A stretch of 64,000 nucleotides of DNA. It comes from Bin87 sp965232895 (GTDB lineage Bacteria; Chloroflexota; Dehalococcoidia; Lucifugimonadales; UBA3495). The notes under the pieces were generated by a model, which saw nothing but the letters and a program-made list of their open reading frames with translations, made no database searches and was not told the origin of the DNA. Location: the NCBI GenBank assembly GCA_965232895.1, contig OZ247430.1, positions 1,860,001 through 1,924,000 on the forward strand, read 5' to 3'. Made by a program: the position numbers and the translations under genes. Numbering within the stretch: position 1 is the stretch's first letter; each line of letters starts with the position of its first letter. Shown piece by piece: positions 17,915 to 28,800 of the stretch.

Positions 17915-19015
17915 TCAGCCGACCGGCAGCTCCCTGCCCGTGTCGGACGCCTGCTTGACGGTATCGAGGAAGCGATGGAGGCCGACGGCGGTATCAAACG
18001 TGGGCAGGCGACTGGTCTCGCCCGTCCTTATCGCCGCGGCGAACAGGGCATACAGCTGGCCGACGTTGTACGGGTCGCCGCGGGGGAAATCGTCGGGAAC
18101 GTACTCGAACCGCCGGGGAATTTCCAGGTCTGCCAACGCGTGGTTCCCCGGCGCGCCCTGCACCCGCAGCATCTCGCCGCGCTGCGATGACACGCTGCCG
18201 GTAACGATCAGCGTCCCCTCGCGGCCGTAGATCTCCATGCGGTAGCCGCTGCCGGCCCAGGGCACGGCGCCCACGTGTACCGACGCCGCGGCGCCGCGCG
18301 CCAACTCTCCGGATACCCGCACGTTGTCCGGCGACAAGACGTCGACGTATTGCTGAGTGTCGGTCTCATACCACTGGCGCACCTGGTTGGTCACCATGCC
18401 GGCCACCCGTTTGAAGTCGCCGAGCACGAAGCGCAGGGCGTCAATCACGTGGCCGGTGGCAATGGTGAGGGTGTTCGCGCCCATGGCGGGGTCGCGCTGC
18501 CAGGTGCCGCCGGATTGCCGGTTCAAAGGGCCGTCCCGAAAAGTGGTTACGGTGCAGGTCATCACCTCGCCCACGTAGCCGGTATCGATAAGGTCTTTGA
18601 CGTACAGCAGCGCCGGGCTGACGCGGGACTGCAAGCCGACCGCCGTCTGCACGCCCTTCGCCCGGGCCAGTTCCGTCAGCTCCTCGGCCTCGGCGGTGGT
18701 GCGACCCAGGGGCCACTCGGTGAGGACGTGCTTGCCGGCCTCGATGGCGGCCCTGGTCGGCTCATAGTGGGACGGCACCCGCACCACCACGGCCACGGCG
18801 TCGATGTCCGGCGACGCGGCCATCTCGCGGAAATCGTGGAAGGCCAGCTTCGCGCCAAAGGCCTGCCGGGCCTCTTCCGCGCTCTCGGGCCGCGTGGTGC
18901 AGACTGCGGTGAACTCGACGTCGGGACTGGCCAGCAGGGCGGGAAAGTGCGACTGCCCAGCCCAGCTGGAGTTGACGTTGGCCCCCACGAAACCGAGGCG
19001 GATCTTGTCTGTCAT
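17915..19015 (-). CDS. Gfo/Idh/MocA family NAD(P)-dependent oxidoreductase
   Basis: A 366-residue protein with an N-terminal Rossmann domain (IRLGFVGANVNSSW near residue 5) and a C-terminal alpha/beta domain. The usual catalytic EKP motif is changed to TEWPLGRT, as in Gal80 and some galactose dehydrogenase-like members that keep cofactor binding but alter the Lys. It may oxidise a sugar or cyclitol, or act as a sensor; the missing Lys makes normal dehydrogenase activity less sure. ATG 19015 follows a short purine tract (GCAGGAGCCCGC). No operon partner follows. Confidence 0.85.
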   Translation of the reverse strand: MTDKIRLGFVGANVNSSWAGQSHFPALLASPDVEFTAVCTTRPESAEEARQAFGAKLAFHDFREMAASPDIDAVAVVVRVPSHYEPTRAAIEAGKHVLTEWPLGRTTAEAEELTELARAKGVQTAVGLQSRVSPALLYVKDLIDTGYVGEVMTCTVTTFRDGPLNRQSGGTWQRDPAMGANTLTIATGHVIDALRFVLGDFKRVAGMVTNQVRQWYETDTQQYVDVLSPDNVRVSGELARGAAASVHVGAVPWAGSGYRMEIYGREGTLIVTGSVSSQRGEMLRVQGAPGNHALADLEIPRRFEYVPDDFPRGDPYNVGQLYALFAAAIRTGETSRLPTFDTAVGLHRFLDTVKQASDTGRELPVG

Positions 19016-19068
19016 GATGCGGGCTCCTGCGTTGTGATCGAGGCGCTATGCCTACGGGATTCGATGTA

Positions 19069-20003
19069 TCAGCAATTCGATTGCCTTATCATCGCCCCCA
19101 AGTATTCCCTATCTTCCGGGTTGCCCCATGGCGCCTGAGCACGTAGTTCGCTGATTGTCATGTTGGATGCTTTGGCGACATCTTCCAACGGGATTTTCCA
19201 TAGAATTCCTTGACGAGCCAAGTAGATCCCTACGGAATCAAGGTCGTGTTCATTTTCTACGTCGAGCAGCGCGTAGGCTATTACCTGCCTGATGAATGCT
19301 GTGGCTTCTATGCTTTTCACGCACTTGACATCGATCAGACAGCCTTCATCAATTATGTCGGCGTCCGCTCCACCTATCCAGTGGCTGCCTATTCCGAATG
19401 TCGGCCCGAATGTTGGGCTTGACAAAATTAGGTTCGCCTTTGCCATTGTTAGTAGCGAATGAAGATCCGCAATCAGCGCTCCCTGCAGCTCGTCTCCGCC
19501 CGCTTCAAGTGCATCCCACGCGTCGCTACCTCGTCCGCTTCTGAATTGTGTGTCCGCTACTGCGGCGTATATGCTTCGCTTGTCAAGGTCTTCGTTTGTT
19601 AATCCTTCCTGTACCGCGATATATTTGTTGGGTCCATCTGCCCCTCATATACTTCTGGCTCAACCTCTTCAGGTTGGAAGTATGTGAGCAATTGAGCTCC
19701 GAGCTCCACAACGTCGTCCGTATAGTCCGGTTCGTACTCATACCGCAGCCTCCGGTCGAAGGCCGTCCCCATGAATGATTCCCACCCTTTGGGCGCCTCT
19801 GAAATGAGGTCGCCCTTTGGCAAGCTCAGGGAGCGTACGTAACGTGCCAACTCGGGAAATGCGCTGCTCATGTAATGATGCGCACACCCTCCTAGTTTGA
19901 GCTCCCGGGTTAGCGACAATCTGTTCCGAAATTCATAGGAGCATTCTTTCGGAGGGCACTGACGGCAGGGATCGGCTTTTAGGATTTCAGTTATGGTAGG
20001 CAT
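19069..20003 (-). pseudogene. PD-(D/E)XK nuclease-like protein, frameshifted
   Basis: The N-terminal frame (20003 to about 19630) has CRQCPPKEC (a possible metal-binding Cys cluster), then WESFMGTAFDRRLRYEYEPD. It stops at 19599 as NISRYRKD. In another frame the protein continues without a stop from NKYIAVQEGLTNEDLDKR through DELQGALIADL to GGADADIIDEGCLIDVKCVK, a D-X(n)-D/E-X-K nuclease core, then FIRQVIAYALLD and the end at 19069. One insertion or deletion near 19610-19640 explains both. About 310 residues in total. Lower GC than neighbours suggests transfer, possibly a defence nuclease. Start is uncertain: no clear ribosome site before 20003, and 20021 or 20099 are possible. Confidence 0.65.
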
Positions 20004-20135
20004 AGGAGGCCACCATTCCATTGTGAGACTGCTCTTTAATTTTGGCGCGATTTTCTGCATTGAGTACCATGGTCTACTCGTTAGGCAGCAATTTCTCAAT
20101 ACGCCTAACCAAGCGTCTTCTCCCAGCAGGAGTAA

Positions 20136-21269
20136 TTACTCCAGGGACTCCGGATTGATCGGCGTGGGCATGGCCTGCACCGCTGGCAGTACCTTTTCGG
20201 CGAAGAGGCGGAGGCTCTTTTCCGCCTTGTCCCGGGGCATCCCGCCGTAGAACATGTGGATGACCACCTTCTCCAGGCTGATGGTCCACTGCAGCGTCCG
20301 AATCTTCTCGATGATCTCGTCCGGCGTGCCGATGGGCTGGGTGGCGCGGCGGGCGGCGAAGCCGGCGTCCGCAGTGCCCACGTCGGCTTGCTGGCGCGTC
20401 AGGTACTCTTCGTAGCCGTTGATGCCCTCATAGCCCGGGTTGTTCCACTCGAAGTAGTGGTGCTGCGCCGCCATCAGCTGGTTGTGAAAATAGACCCACC
20501 CCTCTTCGGCTTCCTCCGTGCTCTCGGCGCAGTACATCCACAATAGGGTAGTGGGCTGGTCGGGCGGCAGGCTCAACTCCTTTCGAATCCGGTTGAACCG
20601 GCGCACTTTGGCGATCATCTCGTCGACGTCGTCGCCGGCGACGAACATCTGGCCCAGGCCGTTTTCCGCGGCCATCCGCGCCGACGCTTCGGTGGTGAAC
20701 GCCACCTTGATGTCCCGGGTCAACTCGCCCTTGTGCCGCGCCTGGGGCCGGATGGTGGTGGGCGGGATGTCGTACACTTCGCCCTGGAACTCGAACCGCT
20801 CCGCGCCGTCGGCGGCCTTGATGGCGTTGATCACGTCGTAGAAGTACTTGTGCGACTCGCCGATGGGGTAGCCCAGCGATGCGTACTCGTGGGGCGCAAT
20901 GCCGCGGCCGATGCCCAGGTGCAGGCGGCGTCCCTTCAGCAGGATGTCCAGCATGGAGAGCTCGGAGGCCAACCTGACCGGATTCCACCACGGCGCGACG
21001 ACCACCGCGGTGCCCACGTCCACCCGGCTGGTGCGCCCCGCCCAGTAGGCCAGGTACTGCAGGGGGTTGGGCTGCATGGAGTAGGCGGAACCGTAGTGCT
21101 CCGTCGCCCAGATGGAGTCGAACCCCAGCGGCTCGACCAGTTCCCCCATGTAGAGAGTGTCGTCCATGTTGCTGGCGTCGGGTCGCTCCGGCGGCCGGTC
21201 GTAGTCCTCCGCCATCAGGCGCGGCCAGTCGCCCTGGTTGTAGCCGGTTACCATCACTCCACAGTGCAT
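20136..21269 (-). CDS. Luciferase-like (LLM class) flavin-dependent oxidoreductase
   Basis: A 377-residue TIM-barrel flavin enzyme. Features include the start MHCGVMVTGYNQGDW, FDSIWATEHYG, the central VGTAVVVAPWWNPVRLASEL, and the characteristic GRRLHLGIGRGIAPHEYASLG. It would use FMNH2 (or F420H2) and oxygen to oxidise an organic substrate. Large numbers of such paralogues are typical of SAR202-like Chloroflexota. GGAGG with a 9-base gap supports the ATG at 21269; an earlier start at 21326 lacks one. The stop is close to the decayed nuclease gene, but the two are probably unrelated. Confidence 0.92.
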   Translation of the reverse strand: MHCGVMVTGYNQGDWPRLMAEDYDRPPERPDASNMDDTLYMGELVEPLGFDSIWATEHYGSAYSMQPNPLQYLAYWAGRTSRVDVGTAVVVAPWWNPVRLASELSMLDILLKGRRLHLGIGRGIAPHEYASLGYPIGESHKYFYDVINAIKAADGAERFEFQGEVYDIPPTTIRPQARHKGELTRDIKVAFTTEASARMAAENGLGQMFVAGDDVDEMIAKVRRFNRIRKELSLPPDQPTTLLWMYCAESTEEAEEGWVYFHNQLMAAQHHYFEWNNPGYEGINGYEEYLTRQQADVGTADAGFAARRATQPIGTPDEIIEKIRTLQWTISLEKVVIHMFYGGMPRDKAEKSLRLFAEKVLPAVQAMPTPINPESLE

Positions 21270-21400
21270 TTGGTTTGTTCCTCCGTCGGTTTCGCCTTGG
21301 CATTCCAGGCGCGGCGCGCCCTGCAATCAGTGGATTTGCGACGCCAGTATAACCGTTCGCGCCGACCGACACCGGGGAATGGCGTCCGTGCGTACCCGCG

Positions 21401-21528
21401 TTCGCAAATCGTCAGCAGCAGGATTTGCCGGATTTCAGGATTGGACCGGATTGCGACCATTCGGGGCAGAGAGCTCCAATCCTGATAATCCATGAATCCC
21501 GCAAATCCTGATTATGACGATTTGCGAA
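21401..21528. repeat. Dispersed hairpin repeat, copy B (complete)
   Basis: Terminal inverted repeat TTCGCAAATCGTCA (21401-21414) and TGACGATTTGCGAA (21515-21528) enclose inner arms CAGGATTTGCCGGATT and AATCCCGCAAATCCTG. At 128 bases this is the most complete copy. The sequence following it to about 21600 (GGAGCCGCGGGATCAGCTCC and on) is also shared with 44303-44425. The rest of the gap 21270-21638 holds no gene. Confidence 0.8.
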
Positions 21529-21638
21529 AAAATGGCCGGCCGCCGGAGCCGCGGGATCAGCTCCGGGCGATCAGCCTTGCAATCACCCGTTCCGGCTTGG
21601 AAATGGTCATGTACTGGAAATGGCCATGCGAACCCTTT

Positions 21639-22400
21639 TCAGTTGCCCCGCAGCCGCCACAGTTCCTCTTCCAACTCCCGGTTGCGCGCCTCGGCGGCAT
21701 TGGCGCGCGCCTCGGCCCGGATGCGGGTTTGCCGTTCGCTGTCAGCCCGCGCCTCGGCCTGGATGCGCTCCCGCCGCTCGTCCTCCAGCGTTGCGATGGG
21801 GCGCCCCGTGGCCGGGTCCTGCCATCCCAGGCGGCCCTCCTCCCAACGCAGGTGCAGGTTGAGCGACCGGCTGTAGCCCTGCAACACTCCGCCCGGCAAC
21901 TTCTCAATCTCTATGGGTTCGTACCGGCCCGCCACCAGCCGTTCCCCGGCCAGCTTCGCCCCGTGGTGCTGCCCCGTCTCGTCAAACCGCCAGTACTCCG
22001 GGATGCCCAGCGACGCGTAGTAGTCCCTCTTGATCCCCAGGTCCGTGTCTGCCGTGCTCTCCGACGCTATCTCCAGCACGAAGTCCGGCGGCTTCCCCTG
22101 CTCCGTAACGATGTACCCGTTGCTGGCCTGGTACGCCGCCGGGTCCACGCCCAGGGCCACCAGAAGGTCGGGATACCGGGCGCGGCGCTTGTCGAAGTGA
22201 GCGGTGGGAACGACCCAGCGGTCAGCTTCCACCAGAGTGGTATTGGGGTTGCCCAGGTGTTGCGCCAGGTAGTGGGCGCTGCCGGTCTTCGTAATCTGGT
22301 CGTATTGCGTCACTTCGTCGGGCTCGCGGTCGGGTGTGTCCGGCAGCCGGAAGCGCTGCTGGACTTTGGGGGTGTTGCCGGTGGTGCTGACAGTGGTCAT
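21639..22400 (-). CDS. Uma2 family (DUF820) PD-(D/E)XK nuclease-like protein
   Basis: A 253-residue protein. The Uma2 core has RYPDLLVALGVD, PDFVLEIASEST, then KRDYYASLGIPEYWRFDE, giving the D, E-X-(A/S) and downstream K of this PD-(D/E)XK-like fold. The C-terminus is a coiled coil rich in EAR repeats (IQAEARADSERQTRIRAEAR). The molecular role of Uma2 proteins is unknown; they are abundant in Cyanobacteria and Chloroflexota. It is divergent from the first giant Calx-beta gene, and two more Uma2 genes are in the window, one directly upstream of the second giant gene. Confidence 0.88.
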   Translation of the reverse strand: MTTVSTTGNTPKVQQRFRLPDTPDREPDEVTQYDQITKTGSAHYLAQHLGNPNTTLVEADRWVVPTAHFDKRRARYPDLLVALGVDPAAYQASNGYIVTEQGKPPDFVLEIASESTADTDLGIKRDYYASLGIPEYWRFDETGQHHGAKLAGERLVAGRYEPIEIEKLPGGVLQGYSRSLNLHLRWEEGRLGWQDPATGRPIATLEDERRERIQAEARADSERQTRIRAEARANAAEARNRELEEELWRLRGN

Positions 22401-22479
22401 GCCGAACCTCGGTGGGTCTAGCGCGGTGGGTCTGGCGTGGAGTTGCGATTGGCCAGGGGGGGTGGCCCGTTGAGGCCAT

Positions 22480-22620
22480 TATACCCGCGCCGACGCGGCG
22501 GGAAACGTCGGCAACAGGATTGCCGGATTTCAGGATTTGACCGGATTGCGACCATTCGGGGCAGAAAGCTCCAATCCTGATAATCCATAAATCCCGCAAA
22601 TCCTGATGATTCTGACGGTC
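22480..22620. repeat. Dispersed hairpin repeat, copy C
   Basis: Closely matches copy B across the loop (CGACCATTCGGGGCAGA) and copy A at the flank (CCCGCGCCGACGCGGCGGGA). It lies between the divergent Uma2 gene and the giant Calx-beta gene. Confidence 0.75.
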
Positions 22621-22742
22621 CCCCGAACTGGGTACGCGTGAGGGGGGAGCGAGGTTGCGCCGGCTGACCGCAGAGGCGATAATGTGTGTTGCTCAATCGG
22701 TTATTGCCGGCATTGCTGGGAGGGATCTGCCTCCGGCTACAA

Positions 22743-22855
22743 GGGGGTAAACCATGATGCCCACGTTCATGAGGAGAGCCCTGGAGAGGATGGGCAAAGC
22801 CCCTGTCGCCCCCCCCCCCCCGATAAAAGCCATAATTTTGCCTGGGCAGCTATGA
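22743..22855 (+). promoter_or_regulatory. Leader ORF with C13 tract before giant gene 1
   Basis: A small leader frame starts at ATG 22754 behind GGGGG (22743-22747), runs through 13 consecutive C (22809-22821) and stops at TGA 22853-22855, overlapping the start of the giant gene. With 14 or 11 C the leader would instead be fused in frame to the giant protein. The second giant gene has the same layout. The shared stretch GCCCCTGTC before both tracts shows common origin. Confidence 0.55.
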
Positions 22856-25800
22856 TGAGCCGCCCGGCTTGGTTCTCCTTCCGCTACCTTCTGCCGCTGG
22901 CCCTCGCCCTGGGAGTGGCCGCGGCCCTGCTGCTGGCCCTGCCTGCTGCGCACGATGTGCGGGCCCAGACCGGCAACGGCAGCCTGAGCCTCGCGGTAAC
23001 CGAGCGCACTCAGACCAGCCTGACGGCGCAATGGAGCGAGGTGGCCGACGCGGTAACCTATACCGTCATCCTCTCCGGAGGGGATGATTTTCAGATACAC
23101 ACCGCCTCGCCCGGAGAGGATACCCACACCTTCACCGGCTTGCAGCCTGACTTCCGATATGAGTTGAGCGTCAGCGCCTTCCGCAGCGACGCCAGCAGCG
23201 CCGGCGAGGTTCAGATTACGGCGCGCACCATGCCGAAGCCACCACCCACGCCGACGCCCACGCCGGTGGTTGTGCCCGCGGTCAGCGTCGCCGCCGGCCC
23301 GGACGCAGCCGAGGGCAGCGACGCCGTATTCACCATAACGGCAAGTCCGGCCTCCGCCAGCGACCTCACCGTGGAGCTGACCATCACCGCCGCCGGCGAC
23401 GTGATCGGCGAGGGCGAGACCGGCCCACAGACCGTAACCGTTCCGGCCAGCGGCTCAGTGACCTACGCCGTGTCCACCGTGGACGACGAAGTGGTCGAAT
23501 CCCCCGGAACCATTACGGCGACGCTGGTCTCCGCCAGCGGCGGCTACGTCATCGCGGACGCGCCCCACGACGCGGCCACCGTGTCGGTGACCAGCGAAGA
23601 TTGGCTCACCCGCACTCCGACCATCAGCGCCTCCCAATCCAGACAGCGTTTTAGTGAATACCGTCCCTCCCGGTTGGGGCTGGACTTTTCTCCGTCGCCG
23701 GACAAGCCGCTGCTGGTCAACGTGAGACTGACGCAAGAGGGCGACTTCTACGACCCGGCGGACCTGGGGATCAAGCAAATCCTGATACCGGCCAATGAGC
23801 GCAGCAGTGGGTTTGGGTTCGAGATTAATCCGATTGACGACCATCTGGCCGAACCTGAAGGCAAGCTCACCCTGGAGGTGCTGCCTGGAACGGGGTACCG
23901 GGTCGGCCCGTACAAGAGAAATACGAGAAGGGTCTATGACCGTGACCTGACCGATGAGGAACGGAAGAATCACACGCCTACGATAGTGGCTCGGCGCCAC
24001 AGTTATGTCTCCGAAGGTGAAGATGTCTGGTTCTCCTTCTATTCGCTGAAGTCCCTCGCCAGTCCGCTCCCCATCACGGTGGAGATCAGCCAGGACGGCG
24101 ATTTCGTCGCGCCGGAACACCTGGGCACGCATCAGTTGACCATTCCCGCCGCGCCTTCCAAAACCTGGTTGAAGATACCGACGCTGGACGACCAGGTTGA
24201 TGAGCCGGATGGCGGGGTGGAAGCGAGAGTGCTGCCCGGCGACGGCTACGTGGTGGGAGAGGCTGGCATTCGTGGACGAACAGATCGCTCGGCGGGGGTG
24301 AATGACGATGACGAGGTGGAGTTCCCCGTCTCCGGTGGGGCGGACATCACCGAAGGCGGCGAGGCGGTGTTCACCGTCAGCGCCTCCGCGGCGTTACCGG
24401 CCCGGGAAGAAACCGTCACAGCCCTGGTCAGCCAGGGCGGCGACTTCGTGGACGCGCCCGGCAGCCTGGGCCTGCGCACCCTCACCCTCACCACCGGACA
24501 GTCCATCACGGTGCGGGTGGCCACCGACGACGACAGCGTCGACGAAGCCGACGGCTGGGTGAGTCTGACCATCGAAGAAGGAGCCACGACGCGGATCGGC
24601 GTCGCGGACGACGACGGCAGTGCAGTCGCCCAGGCGGGGGATTGCGCCGAGGATACGTCCACCACCTGTGTCGCGACGGTGGACGGCAAGGTGAGCGGCG
24701 AGCTGGATTCTCACTTCGACCGAGACTGGTACAGCGTCAGCCTGACCGGCGGTCAAACCTACCGGATACAGATCTGGGGATTTGGGCCAGCAGTGGGAGT
24801 CCACGCTACAACGCCCTGCCTCTACGACGCAGCCGGCGACTGCGCGCTTCCAGTCAACCACGCCCTCGGCCGCGCCGGGTATTACCAGGTAAAGGATGGT
24901 GTCGTGACGCCGACGGAGAGCGGCGCCTATTTCATCGGGGTTCAGCCACCGATGTACGCAGATCGCAATCAGTACCATAGAGATCAGGCAATTACATGGG
25001 AAAGGTGGAAGAAAAACGCGCAACCGATCGCCGAGCATGAGAAGCCCTACGTGCTGGAAGTGACCACCGTCACCGACGACTACTCCGCCGACGCGACCAC
25101 CACCGGCCAAGTGACCGTAAACGGCAGCGCGGTCACCGGCCTCAATGAACACCGGATCGACGTGGACTGGTTCCAGGTTGACCTGACCGCCGGCCAGGAC
25201 TACCTGGTGTACGCCGATTCGACGCTGACCAAGTCCGGATTGCTGCACCCGCTGCACGTCCGGGTCGAAGGGGTGTACGACTCCGACGGCAACCGCATCG
25301 AGTACGGTGTTGAATCCCCCAAAGGGGCAACTATCCCGGACGCTCGCATCATTCCCGAGACCAGCGGCAGCTACTATGTCGCCGTTACGGGCAACCGGAA
25401 TAACTACGATATAGTCTGGCGCTCCCGTGGGGATAACCGGTATGCAACCTGCCTGCTCACCTCACTCACCTGTAGTGACCGTGGATCATCGGTAATAAGT
25501 CTGGGCAACGGCGTTGAACCCTCGGATTGGCACAATGGCGGCGTCCCCTACCAGCTAACCGTGGTCACTCCGGTGGACGACTACGCAGACAACGAGGACA
25601 CGACCGGCAGCGTCGTGGTGGGCGGATCGTTGACCGGGGTCATCGACTACCCGGGCGACGTGGACTGGATCGCGGTCACGCTTCCGCCGGGCAACCTGTA
25701 CGAGTTCAAGGTGGAGGGCGCTGCCGCCAACGACAAGACCGCGTTGCCGGACCCCTATTTCATAGATTTGTGGTACGCGCATCGTTGGGATGACTCCTAC

Positions 25801-28800
25801 AATATATGGAGCGCAAGCCGGCGGTGGGCAATGAGAAATGTCGGGAAATCCATCTACGCCATGAACAGAGACGATATGGGTTGGCTGCGGCCCTCTGCAG
25901 ACCACCAGTTCTTCTCCGGTTATGAAAACATCTACTACATCGGCGTGAGGTCGGCGGAAAACGACGAAGAAATCAATCAGGACACCGGGGCCTACAAGGT
26001 CAGCGTATCCATCGTCCCACAGGACCCGGAAGCAGACGACAGCTCCACGACCAGTACGCTGACCGTAGATGCAGCCGTCGCAGCGCACATCGATTCCGGC
26101 GGGGACGTGGATTGGTTCGCCGTCCAACTGGAAGCGGGTCGTAACTACAAGCTCGGAGCATCGCCCTGCGCGTACATGGACTGCAGTTGGGCCAGTTCCT
26201 GGGGCTGGTACCTGGATGCAAAGCTCATTGACGCCAACGGCAAGACAGTGGGGTCACGCTCACACAGTCCTGAGGGTCGTTGTGATGAATGCTATGTAGC
26301 CGTTCAAATTGAAACGGCCGGTACATACTATCTCGTGGTCAGGACGGGCTTTAATTTTCACTGGACCGGCCAGAAGCTCAAGTACGACGCCTCAGCCAGG
26401 CTGCTGCCGGAGGATGAGGCGACCGACGGCATTGATACCACGGCCTCGCTGCCGGTGACGGTGAAGGAATCGACACGGGGCGAAATCCAGTTCACGGACG
26501 ACGTGGACTGGTATCGGGTCGCGGTGCAGGCCGGCCGGTCACACACCTTCTCAATGGTCGGTGACACCGGGTGGATTGCCGGAATATTCGATTCGGCCGG
26601 CGCCCAGGTGCGTGACAACATCTACTTCTACAATGAAGACGGGATCAAGAGGAAGGCCAGTGCCTACGACTACTACAATGAGCTGATCCTGGAGCCGACA
26701 GCGGATGGCACCTACTATGTGGCGGTCGGAGGGTACCTCGGCTCGTACCGGGTGAGACACCAGTCCAAGGCGTCCGCCGCTGACCCGGTCCTGTCAATCA
26801 TGCCTGACACCGCCTCGGTCGCCGAGGGCAGCGACGCCGAGTTCACCTTGACGGCCAACCCTGCCCCCGAAATGGACCTGGCCGTGAGCGTTACGGTGTC
26901 GGCCAACGGCGACTACGGAGCGGCCACCGGCCAGCAGACGGTAACCGTCAGCACAGGCGGGAAGGCCAGGCTGACCGTCGCCACCACCGGGGACGACGTG
27001 GACGAAACCGACGGCTCGGTAACAGCGACTCTGGACACGCCGGCCGCGGACGCTGGCTACACGATATCAGCGACCCAGGGTGCAGCCACGGTGAGCGTGG
27101 CCGACGACGACGATCCGCCGCCGACCACGCCGGTGGTCAGCGTCACCGCCGGCAGCGGCATAACCGAAGGCGGCGACGCCACCTTCACTATTTCCGCCAA
27201 CCCGGCCCCGGCGGCTAACCTGGACGTGAGCGTTACGGTCTCTGCCAACGGCGACTACGGAGCGGCCACGGGCCAGCAGACGGTCACGATACCGACCACG
27301 GGCAGTTTCACGCTGACGGTGGGCACAACTAACGACGATGCGGACGAGGCCGACGGGTCGGTAACGGCGACGCTGGATACCCCGGCCGCGGACGCTGGCT
27401 ACACGGTGTCGGCAACCCAGGGCGCGGCCACGGTGTCCGTCTCGGATGACGATGTTCCGGAGATTTCGGTTACCGCGGGCGGCGGTGTCACCGAGGGCGG
27501 CGACGCCAGCTTCACCGTCACCGCCAGCCCGGCCCCGGCGGCCATCCTGGACGTGAGCGTTACAGTGTCGCAGAGCGGCGACTACGGAGCCACCACGGGC
27601 CAGCAGACAGTGACCATCCCCACCACGGGCAGCGTTACCTTGACGGTCTCTACCACTAACGACGACGCGGACGAGGCCGACGGTTCGGTGACGGCGACGC
27701 TGGACACGCCGGCGGCCGACGCCGGTTACACGGTGTCGGCAACCCAGGGCGCGGCCACGGTGAGCGTGACCGACGATGACGACCCGCTGCTGATTCTGCA
27801 GTCGCTGCAGACGGATTCCACGCCAGAGGTGAGCATTACCGCCGGCAGCGGCGTCACTGAGGGCGGCGACGCCACTTTCACCATCACCGCCAACCCGTCC
27901 CCGGCGGCCGACCTGGACGTGAGCGTCACGGTGTCGCAGAGCGGTGACTACGGCGCGACCACGGGCCAGCAGACAGTGACCATCTCCACCACGGGCAGCG
28001 CCACCCTGACGGTGGGCACTACCAACGACGGGGCCGACGAGGCCGACGGTTCGGTTACGGCGACGCTGGACACGCCAGTCGCCGACGCCGGTTACACGGT
28101 GTCGGCAACCCAGGGCGCGGCTACGGTCACCGTCGCGGACGATGACGACGCCTCTTCGGGCTACACCGTGGATCCGCAGGTCGTGGCCAACGTGAAGTTG
28201 TGGATGGCGGAGACGTACCACGGCGCGGCGCACGTGAACCGCTGGCAGCGCGTGCTGGTGGCGTTCGGCGCGCTCGACGCGAACGGCGTCAGCGGCAGCG
28301 CCATGTCCGCCGCCGAGGCGCAGATCTATGCGGATCGGGGCTGGCAGCGCTGGGTACCAGTCGTCGCCGAGCTAACCGCGCTGGAGGCGTCGCAACAGGA
28401 CCCGCTGACCACGCCGGAGGTGAGCGTGACCGCGGGCAGCGGGGTGACCGAGGGCGGCGACGCCAGCTTCACCGTCACCGCCAGCCCGGCCCCGGCGTCC
28501 AGCCTGGACGTGAGCGTCACGGTGTCGCAGAGCGGTGACTACGGCGCGACCACGGGCCAGCAGACGGTGACCATCCCCACCACGGGCAGCGTCACGCTCA
28601 CCGTCGGCACCAGCAACGACGGCGCGGACGAGGCGGACGGGTCGGTAACGGCGACGCTGGACACGCCGGCCGCCGACGCCGGTTACACGGTGTCGGCGAC
28701 CCAGGGCGCGGCCACGGTCAGCGTCGCGGACGACGATGACCCGCCGCCGCTGACCACGCCGGAGGTGAGCATGACCGCGGGCAGCGGGGTAACCGAGGGC

